64,000 nucleotides of DNA from Cyanodermella asteris (Eukaryota > Ascomycota > Lecanoromycetes > Ostropales > Stictidaceae), in NCBI GenBank assembly GCA_900618795.1, contig UYJD01000010.1, forward strand, positions 133,495 through 197,494, in the 5' to 3' direction. The notes under the pieces were generated by a model. It did no database searches, had not been told where the DNA came from, and was given only the letters and a program-made list of their open reading frames with translations. This document shows, in pieces, positions 1 to 9,687 of this stretch. The position numbers and the translations under genes were made by a program. Position 1 is the stretch's first letter, and every line of letters begins with the position of its first letter.

Positions 1-1
1 G

Positions 2-805
2 CATTCAGATCAAACGTTGCCCAAGCCAGCTTCGCGTAGCTCGAAGTTAACAGCTAGCGATTTGTCGAAGTCAATGGCCGATCCGAACAAGCTGATAAAC
101 GTGTGCTTCTCTGCTAATATAGAGGGCGTTGACAAGATTGACAACAACCTTCTCCGTAGATTGGGGGTTAACAAGGTCGAAGCCGTGTCTGAGTGCGACG
201 TCTTTCTGATCAAAGCCGGTCAAGGCTTCAAGAGAACCTGCAGAACTCTTCATGCAATTGCACTTGGCAAGTCGATCGTCACCGATGACTGGTTGGCCAC
301 TGCAATGGTCTCAGGATACCTGGAAGAACCCGATGACTATTTTGCTAGAGACCCGAAACAGGAGGACCAATGGGGCACGACAATCAAGAACGCAGTCGCA
401 AGATATGCCGCAGGTTGCAAACCTTTCAAAGATATGATGATTCATTTTTCAGGCACCCTGCGAAAGGATTACGGACCTGCCAACCTGGCTGAGATGAAGG
501 GATTATTGGTTGCCAGTGGAGCTGCTGATGTGATTATCACAGCGGTGAAGACTGCTTCAGAGCCTGGAACCCTTTTCATCGGAACAGACAACAAGCGGGA
601 TATATCGGAAGCAACCAGTATTGGCTGTAAGCTGTACAGTAAAGATCTGATTGCTATGGGTGTCTTGCGTGGGGATGCGAACGTGGAGGACAATCAATAT
701 TTGATCTTTCCGAAAGTGCAGCCACCAGAAGAAGATGAGGAAGCGAGGGAGAAGAAGAAGAAGCCAAAAAGGATGCGCAAGTCTGTAAAGGCAGATGGTT
801 GCTGA
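2..805 (+). CDS. BRCT-domain protein, C-terminal part (5' end outside window)
   Basis: The frame is open from the window edge to the stop at 803-805, so the start lies upstream and only about 267 C-terminal residues are seen. An N-terminal BRCT-like unit ends in the motif DDWLATAMVSGYLEEPDDYF, which matches the conserved Trp region of a BRCT fold. A second unit follows (IHFSGTLRKDYG through SKDLIAMGVLRG). The tail is acidic and then very basic (EEDEEAREKKKKPKRMRKS), like a nuclear localisation signal. Tandem C-terminal BRCT domains are typical of DNA-damage scaffold proteins such as Rtt107/Brc1, Crb2 or MDC1, which bind phosphorylated histone H2A or repair factors in the nucleus. The fold is reasonably clear; which family member this is I cannot say. 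Confidence 0.7.
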   Translation, partial: HSDQTLPKPASRSSKLTASDLSKSMADPNKLINVCFSANIEGVDKIDNNLLRRLGVNKVEAVSECDVFLIKAGQGFKRTCRTLHAIALGKSIVTDDWLATAMVSGYLEEPDDYFARDPKQEDQWGTTIKNAVARYAAGCKPFKDMMIHFSGTLRKDYGPANLAEMKGLLVASGAADVIITAVKTASEPGTLFIGTDNKRDISEATSIGCKLYSKDLIAMGVLRGDANVEDNQYLIFPKVQPPEEDEEAREKKKKPKRMRKSVKADGC

Positions 806-1469
806 AGGCGTTTTTGATGAAATTGTTGCGGTATTTGGGCCCCATCTGCTTCATATATCACTTACCTGATAGTGCGTCGCTTCAGCGCAATTCGCATTGT
901 GCGCTAGATTACAGAAAGTATGAGGTTCGAGGACAGCGATGTTACCGCCTGATCGTTTCAGAACAAGCTGCAGATGGTCTGTCCTCCACCTCAGTTTTCC
1001 AAATTTATCTATTCGCTGAACATTTTAACTTCAAACATCTGGGATCAGCATCATCCGCGAGATGCACTGAGCGATAACATCTTTGAGCAGCTCCATACCA
1101 GGAAGACGGCCGACAATAAGCGACTGCAGTGTGATTTAGCGTCCGAAGCGAGCACGCTCGCAGCTACATGTGCCAGAACACTAACTTGTTTTCAGCTGGT
1201 GGCCGATTTGTGGGTCTGGTAAGCTCGTCGCAATGTGCTGTCTGCGGATCGTGAGCCCGCATTCCCGTCATCGCCCACGAACTGCAAGTTTATCTCCTCG
1301 ATTCCCTTCTTCAAGGATGTCACCGGTGTCTGCCAAGAGGTCGTCAGCGGCTATCTCGCCTTTGCTGTTGGTAAAGTCTTCGATCGGGTGGTACCATGGC
1401 ATGCAAGGACCTCCAACAGAGCTTCGGGCAAAGCCGCCATCGGTATTGGAGGAAATGACTCTATGATCT
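806..1469. other. intergenic, no gene recognised
   Basis: No open frame here resembles a protein. The right-hand part may hold the decayed upstream end of the MFS pseudogene that follows. Confidence 0.4.
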
Positions 1470-2871
1470 GATGAACCTGTACTCGACAATGATGAAAAGC
1501 ATACAGCTAATACAGAGTCGAACGATGCTGGCGTCCATGAATAAGACAACGTAGTCGATTTCATGGATAGGTATTCAGAAAACCCGTTGAACTGGCTATA
1601 CTGGCGAAATCTGAGTCTACAAATGCTCGTGGCACTAATTTCGGAACCATAATCATCGTCCCAGCGGTACCTTAATTGCTGAAAAGACTCAACACCAACA
1701 ACGAACTCTACTCTACCATATAGGTGTCGATAAGGGAGCTGGGCGAGAACTTTGGACCACTCCTGATCGGGCCTCTTTCGGAGAAACACGGTAGGCTCCA
1801 AGTCTACGTGACCGGCAATCTACTGTTCATCATCTTCTCCGTGACTTCAGCGGTCACCACGAACATCTCCATGCTCGTCGCTTCGCGGTTCTTGAACGGG
1901 TTCGCGGCAACCAGCTTAGCACTTGGGCCCAGCATCGTAGGTGATTGTTCCCCGTGAAAAGATCGCGGCAGGTCAATGGCGGTGCTTATCGCAATACCGA
2001 TGATAGATCCCTTCGCCGAACCCATCATTGGCGGTTACGTCGCTGAGAGACTGGGCTGGCGACGGACCATTTGGCTTGTCTGCAGGCGTGGTATCCTTGG
2101 TCTCGGTCTTTGTCTTCAAAAGTTGTACAAATTGAAGATTCCCGACGACAGAGCCCGAAGGCTCCGCCGAGAGACCGGGAATGAACTTCTACGCTCGAGG
2201 TGCCATACTGCCCAGAGTGCGGCGACATTCGTCAAATCGTTCACGCAACCATCAGTCTATTGTTTCGCTCTCCAATCGTCCTCATCGTGTCATTGTATAT
2301 GGCGCTGGTGTACGGGCTTTCGTTCCTGATACTGACGACTCTTACACCAATCACGCAGAGCGTCTACGGCTTCACGGAAGGACAGGCAGGGCTCACGTTT
2401 CTTGGATGAGGTGTGTCGCACCACATGTAGCTGTAGTTTGTGCTGACCGCGTTCCAGCCGTCGCTAACATGGTTACCATAGCCTTCTATGGCTTCACTTC
2501 AGACCGGTGCATCAAGTATATGAGCAAGAAGCGACGCGGAGGCCGTCCAGGTTTTTCGGAGCATTCCTGATTGTTCTCGATATCTTCTTGGACGGCTGGA
2601 TTGCACAAATACGCACCTTGTGGATCGCTCCGATCAAGGGTACAAAAATCATTGGCCTCATCATGCTGCTCATCATCCCTCGACGGAGAATTATCTCGTG
2701 GATATCTTCGACGTTGAAAGTGCATCCGCGATTGCGGCGGGTGTGGTCCTACATGCTTACCTTGGTGCATTGTTTCCATTTGCGGGTCCACCATTGTATC
2801 ATGGCCTTGGACTGGGATGGGGCAACTATCTGTTGGGCTTCATGTTCACTGCGTGTATCCCTGGCATGTGA
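1470..2871 (+). pseudogene. decayed DHA1-type MFS drug/polyamine transporter
   Basis: Pieces of one transporter occur in order but in different frames with several stops. DNVVDFMDRYSENPLNW near 1548-1600 is the usual N-terminal signature before TM1. RELGENFGPLLIGPLSEKHGR near 1733-1795 covers TM2 and the GR loop motif. MLVASRFLNGFAATS near 1870 covers TM4. PIIGGYVAERLGWRRTIW near 2021-2075 covers TM5. SPIVLIVSLYMALVYGLSFL near 2268-2330 covers TM7. GLGLGWGNYLLGF near 2809-2847 covers the last helices. An in-frame TAA sits before the PENPLNW-like block and another after LVALISEP, and at least two frame changes follow. The order and spacing match the family, so this is a decayed host gene rather than chance ORFs. 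It ends 1 bp before an inverted repeat and an assembly gap. Confidence 0.75.
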
Positions 2872-2872
2872 C

Positions 2873-3316
2873 TGTCACGGACAAAGGAAGGACCGATCAG
2901 ACGTNNNNNNNNNNNNNNNNNNNNNNNNNNNNNNNNNNNNNNNNNNNNNNNNNNNNNNNNNNNNNNNNNNNNNNNNNNNNNNNNNNNNNNNNNNNNNNNN
3001 NNNNNNNNNNNNNNNNNNNNNNNNNNNNNNNNNNNNNNNNNNNNNNNNNNNNNNNNNNNNNNNNNNNNNNNNNNNNNNNNNNNNNNNNNNNNNNNNNNNN
3101 NNNNNNNNNNNNNNNNNNNNNNNNNNNNNNNNNNNNNNNNNNNNNNNNNNNNNNNNNNNNNNNNNNNNNNNNNNNNNNNNNNNNNNNNNNNNNNNNNNNN
3201 NNNNNNNNNNNNNNNNNNNNNNNNNNNNNNNNNNNNNNNNNNNNNNNNNACCGTGAGTAGTGCCTGATTGGATCAGAGTCCCTGACGTCTGATCGGTCCT
3301 TCCTTTGTCCGTGACA
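2873..3316. mobile_element. probable DNA transposon or MITE: 32-bp perfect terminal inverted repeats around an assembly gap
   Basis: Positions 2873-2904 (starting TGTCACGGACAAAGG) and 3285-3316 (ending CCTTTGTCCGTGACA) are exact reverse complements over 32 bp, and pairing stops at the next base outward on both sides. Between them lie 345 Ns and 35 bp of readable right-hand subterminal sequence. No transposase is visible; if the gap length is real the element would be about 444 bp, MITE-sized, but gap lengths are often arbitrary. I see no clear target-site duplication: the left flank ends GTGAC and the right begins TGAAG. An assembly-made inverted duplication next to a gap is the alternative reading. 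Confidence 0.6.
2905..3249. other. assembly gap (345 N)
   Basis: Run of N. Reading frames drawn across it are meaningless. It sits inside the inverted repeat pair, as expected if a repeat collapsed in assembly. Confidence 0.99.
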
Positions 3317-3504
3317 TGAAGGCACAGCTATTGAGAAAGGATTTGCCGACTCACGGAGTGAATACTGTGCATATTTACTTGCCACTGATTTGTCCCAACC
3401 TCTTAATCTTGTGGGGAACAACACAACACAATCTCCCTTGCTTGCAAACGCTCGATAAGCACATCTTTCAAACTCAAACAACTGCGAAGGAGATATCTTC
3501 CGAC

Positions 3505-5049
3505 ATGTCGACAAATACAGACAGAAGCCCCGGAGATGTAACCACTCACATCAAAGACGAGTCCAGCGCCTTCGATGCCTCAAAAGCTCTTGGGATGGCG
3601 GATAATCAGCGCCAGCATCCCGTGGTTTCACAGCCGAAAGAACAGACTGTGATCCGAAATCAACCACCAAGGATACGACCGCAATTACCGGGCAGTTCCT
3701 GGCTGCAGTATCTGCTGGCAATCTGCTTTCTCGCGATGGCCGTTGGTCTCGGTGCCTTCCTGAAAGACGCTTTCAATCGACCAGCCCCAAAATACTCAAA
3801 CTCGGGCCCTAAAAGTCCTTCCGGTGATGCTGGGGAACGTGATCTAGCAGAACGAGTCGCAGATCGCATGAGGGGCCAGATCCTGGATCGTATCAAAGAA
3901 GTGGACGCTGAGCATTTGGACATGGCTCGCCGCTTGTGGCTAGAGGACAGCGAGCAACAGACCAGGGACATTGCTAATGAAGTTTACAACACAAAGGCGC
4001 TTTCCAAGGACAAGGGAGTCACCGTCTCCACACCAATGACGATTTTGAAGAAAGTTGAAACCCTCGCAGACAACATCTGGCAAATCGAGATCGTTCGGCG
4101 TGAGCTCGACTTTGCGACACCCGCCTTGATGCAGGCCGAGTGGCAGATCGAGAAGATATTCCCGATTCTTGCTTCAGGAATCAAAAACGTCAATTGGAAA
4201 CATCTAATCTACCAGGAGATAAGCCAGTTCCAAGATGCCTCCATGGACAATGTCCTTGCCGTTGAGAGATACATTCGACAAGTCACCCACTTCCAGGCCA
4301 TTATCGCGGAGGAAGTGAGGGTTGCAAACAAATCCATCAACGAGATCGAGACAGACTACGACGACAAAGCTTATGTCGGACGCATCCGTCCATGGTTGTG
4401 CACTGCTACCTGGCCATATGCATCTGGTATCTGTCCGAAAAGCCCGAAAGAGCTGAGGCGACGGGCACTCCTCAGATTTGGAAGGAACGTGCTCGTTCAT
4501 ACCAAGGAGACGCTTGCGATGGCAATGAAAGCCGAGTGTACCCTTGTAAGGGCTGCTGCGGCCAGCCAATCACTCATCCAGAGCGAAACCTCCGATCGTC
4601 TACATGCAGCGTTCAGGTCTCCCCAGGCAGTCGAGGATGGGAACCCACTGACGTGGTTCAAACATATCAATGAACCGCTCAGCGACACAGAAAAGGCGAT
4701 GGGCGCGTTATTATCCAACTATGGGATCCTGAGGGTGATTCAACAATTCGCTGGCAACCTCACACGTCACCTTTACGATATGGAGACTGTCATAGAGAGC
4801 TGGGACAGCCAGCTGACGAACGACCCATTCGGAAACAAGTTAGCGGCAAGATGGGACTCAAAACAAGCTTGGAAGCGATTTCATCCGCCATCCAAGTCTT
4901 TCGAAAGATCTGAGAGCGATTACCCAAGCGAGACGAGTCTGAAGTCTCTATCAACCCATGAATGGGTGAAAACCAGACAAATCAAGCGCATCTTACCTCC
5001 GGCTGGTACCGGAGACGAGAAAGGTTTGCATCTTGAGGAAACGACATGA
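3505..5049 (+). CDS. orphan single-pass membrane protein
   Basis: Single-exon frame of 514 residues from ATG 3505 (MSTNTDRSPGDV). The frame is open further upstream, but 63 codons upstream it runs into the inverted repeat at 3316, so the inner ATG is preferred. A polar N-terminus of about 65 residues is followed by one hydrophobic helix (LQYLLAICFLAMAVGLGAFL) and then a long, mostly helical soluble region rich in charged residues with possible coiled-coil character (ERVADRMRGQILDRIKEVDAEHLDMARRLW). The pattern suggests a type II or tail-exposed membrane protein. I recognise no family. Codon use looks ordinary, so it is likely a real, lineage-limited gene beside a mobile element. Confidence 0.6.
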   Translation: MSTNTDRSPGDVTTHIKDESSAFDASKALGMADNQRQHPVVSQPKEQTVIRNQPPRIRPQLPGSSWLQYLLAICFLAMAVGLGAFLKDAFNRPAPKYSNSGPKSPSGDAGERDLAERVADRMRGQILDRIKEVDAEHLDMARRLWLEDSEQQTRDIANEVYNTKALSKDKGVTVSTPMTILKKVETLADNIWQIEIVRRELDFATPALMQAEWQIEKIFPILASGIKNVNWKHLIYQEISQFQDASMDNVLAVERYIRQVTHFQAIIAEEVRVANKSINEIETDYDDKAYVGRIRPWLCTATWPYASGICPKSPKELRRRALLRFGRNVLVHTKETLAMAMKAECTLVRAAAASQSLIQSETSDRLHAAFRSPQAVEDGNPLTWFKHINEPLSDTEKAMGALLSNYGILRVIQQFAGNLTRHLYDMETVIESWDSQLTNDPFGNKLAARWDSKQAWKRFHPPSKSFERSESDYPSETSLKSLSTHEWVKTRQIKRILPPAGTGDEKGLHLEETT

Positions 5050-5453
5050 AGTCCCATGCAATTCAATCTACATTTCGAACATTCTTTCCACATACAAGTC
5101 TCGTTTTTGGAAGTAGAAACCAGTCATATGGAGCGAAATCGCTATTGCAGGATAGACCATGGAAAAGAAGGCTGTCACGACCTGCTGTACAATAAAGAGA
5201 GTGAGGACTGCAGGAGGTGAGGCATGGTACGAAGGTCGCACATCTTCGGACAACATGCGAGTGAAAGGCCTGAAGTCAGTGCGACAGGCGATCTTCCTAT
5301 GAGTTCATTCTCGAAAACGACACAAACCTGAATCTACCAACACAGTCGATCTCAGGAGGCTCCCCTGTTGTCGCGCCATATTGTTCACCGACACCATCCT
5401 CTCGAGCGTAATACTCTCAAGCAATAAGTGGTTGATACACTTCATCAAGACTT

Positions 5454-5880
5454 TTATTCTTCCCGATCTCGCAAGTCCTCGAAAGGGTCACATGCGGAAT
5501 TGATCGTCCAGTTCGTGTCAGGTGCGGTGTCGAACTTGTCTCGCTCCAAGTGCCAGTACCAGTCAACCGGAAGCAGCTGTAGATGATCGGCCTGTCGCGT
5601 CACGTTTTGTGCCATCTTGGCGAGTCTATTTTTGATGATGACTCTGTTGCAGGTGAGAGCCGCCATGGCAATGTCTGCTGGTGCTGCGGAAATTTCCCCA
5701 CATCTGTACTGAGCGGCCACGGCCAAATTTCGACTGACACGCCTGTCGACATCATGCTTTACCCGCAAAGGTCTCAACCATTTCAGCAGGTAGAATTCGT
5801 CCAAAATGGAACGAAAGCAGCACAGAGACCGAATTAAAATTCCATGGCAGAATAGATCCTCCGATGCTGCGAACGCCTAT
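5454..5880 (-). CDS. putative gene fragment of unknown family
   Basis: A minus-strand frame runs from about 5880 to a stop at 5454, through a hydrophobic LIRSLCCFRSILDEFYLLKW stretch to a polar end with HLQLLPVDWYWHLERDKF and DPFEDLRDREE. There is no good in-frame ATG, and a possible acceptor (GTATAG) lies just upstream near 5880, so this may be a last exon. No upstream exon was found. No family recognised; it could be a remnant or chance. Confidence 0.25.
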
Positions 5881-6001
5881 ACTCCCTACCACGATATCTC
5901 CATATTTCTGTCTTTGGTATAAGTCGTCTGAACGCTATTGCACAGGACTCAATTCATGACAAGTCAACAGAAATATCTAGACTTGGCTCAATGTCCAACT
6001 C

Positions 6002-6262
6002 TCAAACCTCCCAAGGAAACATCTCTCTCAGAGCGCGCTTAGTTTCCACCATGTTTTCATAGTCCATGACTCTCTCATGCCCGGCTTTCATAAGGCGTCC
6101 AGCTTCCCGAACGTGCTTCGTGGGTTAGAGTTCTCTGAAAGTCGGGTCTCGGTCTCGACAGGCATGCTTTTTGACGCCACCTTGAGCAGAAGCGACAGGC
6201 GCTGGTGGAGGTCGATTGGGTCTGGCAGGGTCCGGCATCTCTGTCACAGGGGCGCCGAGATA
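6002..6262 (-). pseudogene. possible remnant of a coding exon
   Basis: One minus-strand frame reads protein-like on both sides of a single TAA: QYLGAPVTEMPDPARPNRPP upstream, and KHVREAGRLMKAGHERVMDY followed by ENMVETKRALREMFPWEV downstream. A plausible acceptor (TTTCCTACGCAG) lies at its left edge in the sense direction. Alternatively, CTAACCCACGAAG near the stop could be a branch site plus acceptor, making only 6002-6115 the last exon of a live gene. I recognise no family and cannot decide between decay and splicing. Confidence 0.3.
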
Positions 6263-7162
6263 CTGCGTAGGAAAGGTATGTGCAACCTAATCGTACGACA
6301 AGTGTGATGTGTTTGGAAGCGATTAGATTATGCAGGTCGATCTCAGCTGGGTTTTCGAAAGCGAGGAGTAGCAATAATCGAGCTGGCAGAGGGTAAGAGA
6401 GGCCTTTATAGCCAGACAGGAACCAGCAATCAGCTTGCCATGGACATCTTGCCAAGAAGACTCTCGTGCACATTCAAGGTGAGGCCCCGTGACCTGAGGC
6501 GCACGACTGCGCGACGACGTGAACATGGATCATGTCCACAAAGAGCCATGCGTGAAGCTGGGCTGCGGCCAATCTTGTGGCATTTGTCGAAAGAGTTTCA
6601 GCGCGATACAACACGTCGATGGTAAAGCACAATCCGATTTCTCATCAACGAGATGCCAACCACCTGAGGATCGAAGTTTATGTCACTGGCCTACCACTAT
6701 TGCTTCGAAATGAGCGTGTTCTGATCTGCGAGGATGTCGAGAATATCAGAGGCAGCGGAAAGTGCAGGAACTAGAGGGACAATTTCTCTGTATTTTGATT
6801 CTCATGTGCCTGCAAGGGATGCGGTAACGCAGGCGTGAATACAAATAAACAAATCTAGCCACGTAAAACTGCCTTTCGGTATTGGAAGACATCGTGTGCA
6901 GCCGGTAGCAGGTCACGCAGATGATTTTTATCGAAGTTTTCGAATTTAATCAGTGGTTCGCATGAGATGGGATGAGCCGTCTCACTTAATACTGACCTTG
7001 AGCCTTCCTGCCATTCATTAGCTTTGTGTGCTTGCGCATTGGTGTTGAAGTCCGTTTTGTGGTGATGGTCCTGCCACCACATTGTACAATTTCAGCACAG
7101 TCCTCATACCCGATGGTATGTGCTAGGCCATTATGTCCATTTTGCTTTTGCTGGGGTCAGCT

Positions 7163-8209
7163 TTAAGCAAAATATCCAGGGCTGTAGAGCCATTCCAACT
7201 TTTCAACTTGCTCTTTGTTCCTTGCCTCGTGCTTGGTCATGGCACCCGCAAACTTGGCACTGCCAGCCCATTGTTTGCCAGCACGCACATCCAGAACCTT
7301 CTGATCGTTGTCGTTTCCGAGAGCATCGAGCACTGCTGCGACAACGTGCTTCGCGTTCTCACTGTTCGCCTTCATATGACCCATGACCATCTCCACGCTG
7401 ACAGTCTCGTTTGAGACGTGCCAGCTGTCGTAGTCAGTGCTCATACAGATCATTGCGTAGCTCAATTCTGCCTCGCGTGCCAGTTTGGCCTCCGGAAGAC
7501 AGCTCATGTTGATGACGCTGGCGCCCCATGATCTGTACAAACGAGACTCAGCACGCGTGCTGAATGCAGGGCCTTCCATGCAAACCAGCAGACCCTCCTC
7601 ATGAAGCTTTGAGCCCTCGCCCTTCAGGGCGTCCTTGCTTTTGACAGCGTCGGCAATAATGGTGCGCAGATCGCCATCGAATGGGTCGGCGAACCCGACA
7701 TGACCAACCATACCATTCTCAAAGTATGTAAAGGGCCTAATACCCTTGGTGCGGTCAATGACTTGGTCGGGGATGAGGAAGTCGCGCGGTGCTACCTCCT
7801 CTTGCAAGGATCCGACAGCACTGAAGGCAATGACACATCGGACACCGATCTTGCGCAGAGCGGCCATGTTGGCACGCACCGGAACTTCGTGGGGGGCGAA
7901 CTGGTGGTGGAGACCATGACGGGATAGGAAAGCCACGTTCAGGGGAGGGAGTCCGCCGGAACGCGAATGTGAAAGGATCGTAATTGGAGAGGACGGCTGA
8001 CCCCAGGGAGTGCTAAGGGATGGGTGAGATAGCGGAAGCTGTGCAATTGGTGTGAAGTCTGGAAGGCTGGATAGACCTGTTCCACCAATGATGGCGATCT
8101 CAAGCGGACCTGTGTTGGTAGTTAGCGCGTGTTGATTTCGGGCGGGGACCACAAAGACTCCGGCGTTCATGGAAGACCCACCATCAAAGGTCGCAGGAAG
8201 AGCGGACAT
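7163..8209 (-). CDS. MEU1: S-methyl-5'-thioadenosine phosphorylase
   Basis: Phosphorolysis of methylthioadenosine to adenine and methylthioribose-1-phosphate, the first step of methionine salvage from polyamine synthesis. Two exons: 8182-8209 and 7163-8109. The 72-bp intron (8110-8181; GTGGGT...GCTAAC...ACACAG) has no stop and is a multiple of three, so the unspliced frame also reads through. Splicing gives MSALPATFDGPLEIAIIGGTGL, the expected family N-terminus. Family hallmarks are GGTGL near residue 17, SRHG and HEVPVRANMAALRKIG (phosphate and base site), CMEGPAFSTRAES, and the late STDYDSW motif. An in-frame ATG at 8293 would add 28 residues rich in Arg, Ser and aromatic residues, possibly a mitochondrial leader; I prefer 8209 because family members begin there. 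Spliced length is about 324 residues, normal for the family. Confidence 0.93.
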   Translation of the reverse strand: MSALPATFDGGSSMNAGVFVVPARNQHALTTNTGPLEIAIIGGTGLSSLPDFTPIAQLPLSHPSLSTPWGQPSSPITILSHSRSGGLPPLNVAFLSRHGLHHQFAPHEVPVRANMAALRKIGVRCVIAFSAVGSLQEEVAPRDFLIPDQVIDRTKGIRPFTYFENGMVGHVGFADPFDGDLRTIIADAVKSKDALKGEGSKLHEEGLLVCMEGPAFSTRAESRLYRSWGASVINMSCLPEAKLAREAELSYAMICMSTDYDSWHVSNETVSVEMVMGHMKANSENAKHVVAAVLDALGNDNDQKVLDVRAGKQWAGSAKFAGAMTKHEARNKEQVEKLEWLYSPGYFA

Positions 8210-8450
8210 TCTGCGCAATCGGAAGGATGATATATAGCGACTTTGCAATGGCGTGAAATTGCGTGGTATGGTCAACCAGCAGCTCCTCCGCATGCTGCCA
8301 AAAAAGAATGCGGGATGAAGCTTATGGCGCGAGAAGCGCCCCTCGGCGGCTTTACCCGCGCCTTAGCGCCGAGGCCGCATAGTCTCTCCGAATCAGTGCT
8401 CCTATCCTGGCAGGGGACATTCAACAGATGGCTGTACGGCTGTTCCAAAT

Positions 8451-9486
8451 TTAGTGTCTTCCTTCCTGCAGTGGGATTGATTCATAAGAACGCGGTCCCA
8501 TCGCTTCTTCTTCGTCGCGGATCTTCATAAAGTTGCCCAGAGGATCCTCGGCCTGGCTTGGGTATGGTACATCGCACTTCGAAGACTTCAGCGGCGGGTA
8601 ATACCTCCGATATGTAAGGTGTGCGATGGTCATATCAAGGATTGATCCGACTGTGACGTCGTAGACATCATGGCGATAGTCCTCTAGCCGCGAAATGGCA
8701 ATCAGCAGAGCTCCCACAATCGGAACCAGAGCGACCAGAACACGCGCCAGATCAACTCTCGGACGGAAGACGCCTAACTGGCCTGCCAGAAAGAGGGCGA
8801 GAAAGCCTAGACCACTGAACGAGAAACTGCTATGGCCGCTGGGAAAGCTTCGCCAGCCATCATGAAGGACGTGGTGATCCGTCTCGGAGCAAACATCGAT
8901 GGTGACCAGCGCATGCTGTGGTGTGCCTTTCTTTGGCTTGCATCGTGCAAGTAGGTCTGGTCGAGGGCGCCCAACAGTATTCTTGACCACGTCCGTCAGA
9001 AAAGACGCGAGTACCAGGGAAATAAATAGTCCAAGGATAGTGACGTGGCCCTTGTGCCAGCCAGCCTGGGTGACTGCCAACCAGACTACCAAGAGGATCA
9101 ATGGTACGGCCCCAGCATAGATGAACATCATGACTGGCGATATATCTTAGCACTTCGCCACCCAATCGCTCTCGTGTGGGTTCCTGCTCTTGCTTACCGA
9201 CGGGCACTCGTTCGACCTCGGCGTGAGGATATTGTATAAACTGGTCATCGAGGGCAAACATTCGGTGGAAAGGCTCAATGAAGAATTGAATCTAAAAAGG
9301 AAATAAGCGTGGGCCTTTTGGATGAGTGAGAGAGCATACTAATAGATACGCTGTAAGGAGAAGAGCGAAGCCGACATAATCACTGGCGTACGACTTCTAA
9401 TCTTCAATTAGCGAAGTACACATACGACAAAGAGCTCTCCGTAGGCATACCTGTAAGAAGGCTCGCAGTCCATCTGGTCGCGACAT
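8451..9486 (-). CDS. DPP1: PAP2 lipid phosphate phosphatase (Dpp1/Lpp1-like)
   Basis: Multi-pass membrane phosphatase that removes phosphate from diacylglycerol pyrophosphate, phosphatidate and similar lipids. Four exons were rebuilt: 9451-9486 (MSRPDGLRAFLQ), 9340-9396 (KSYASDYVGFALLLTAYLL), 9198-9291 (IQFFIEPFHRMFALDDQ onward) and 8451-9133. The introns of 54, 48 and 64 bp have GTATGC, GTATGC and GTAAGC donors, and the phases agree, giving 289 residues. All three PAP2 signatures are present: KNTVGRPRPD, the PSGHSS block, and SRLEDYRHDVYDV with the catalytic His. The motif FALDDQFIQYPHAEVERVPV after TM1 is typical of fungal Dpp1-like proteins. The 5' end is 201 bp from the divergent BFR2 start. 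Confidence 0.93.
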
Positions 9487-9687
9487 GACTCCTTCACGCC
9501 AGCTGGCTGCTGAGATATAATATGAACAGGGAGAGCTCTCGACCTTGCGGTACGGAGCGTTGATGATGCGCCGCGCAAGCCACGCGACCGCTAACCTTCA
9601 ACGTAACTCTGATCGCGGCCAAAACTCCGATGCTCCACAGAAATTCTTCGAGCCTGTTAACCGTTCAGTTTGAACAAGCACTCACTC
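9487..9687. promoter_or_regulatory. short divergent promoter region (lipid phosphatase / BFR2)
   Basis: Only 201 bp separate the two start codons, so both genes probably share promoter sequence. No specific operator recognised. Confidence 0.5.

Larger units (their letters stand above)
5050..7162. other. gene-poor stretch with remnants
   Basis: Apart from the two weak minus-strand pieces listed separately (5454-5880 and 6002-6262), I see no gene, repeat or RNA. A hydrophobic 62-codon minus frame at 5068-5256 has no support beyond composition. Confidence 0.5.

Noticed and set aside
2507-3514. Long frames running through the N gap
   Set aside because: They are open only because the unknown bases contain no stop codon.
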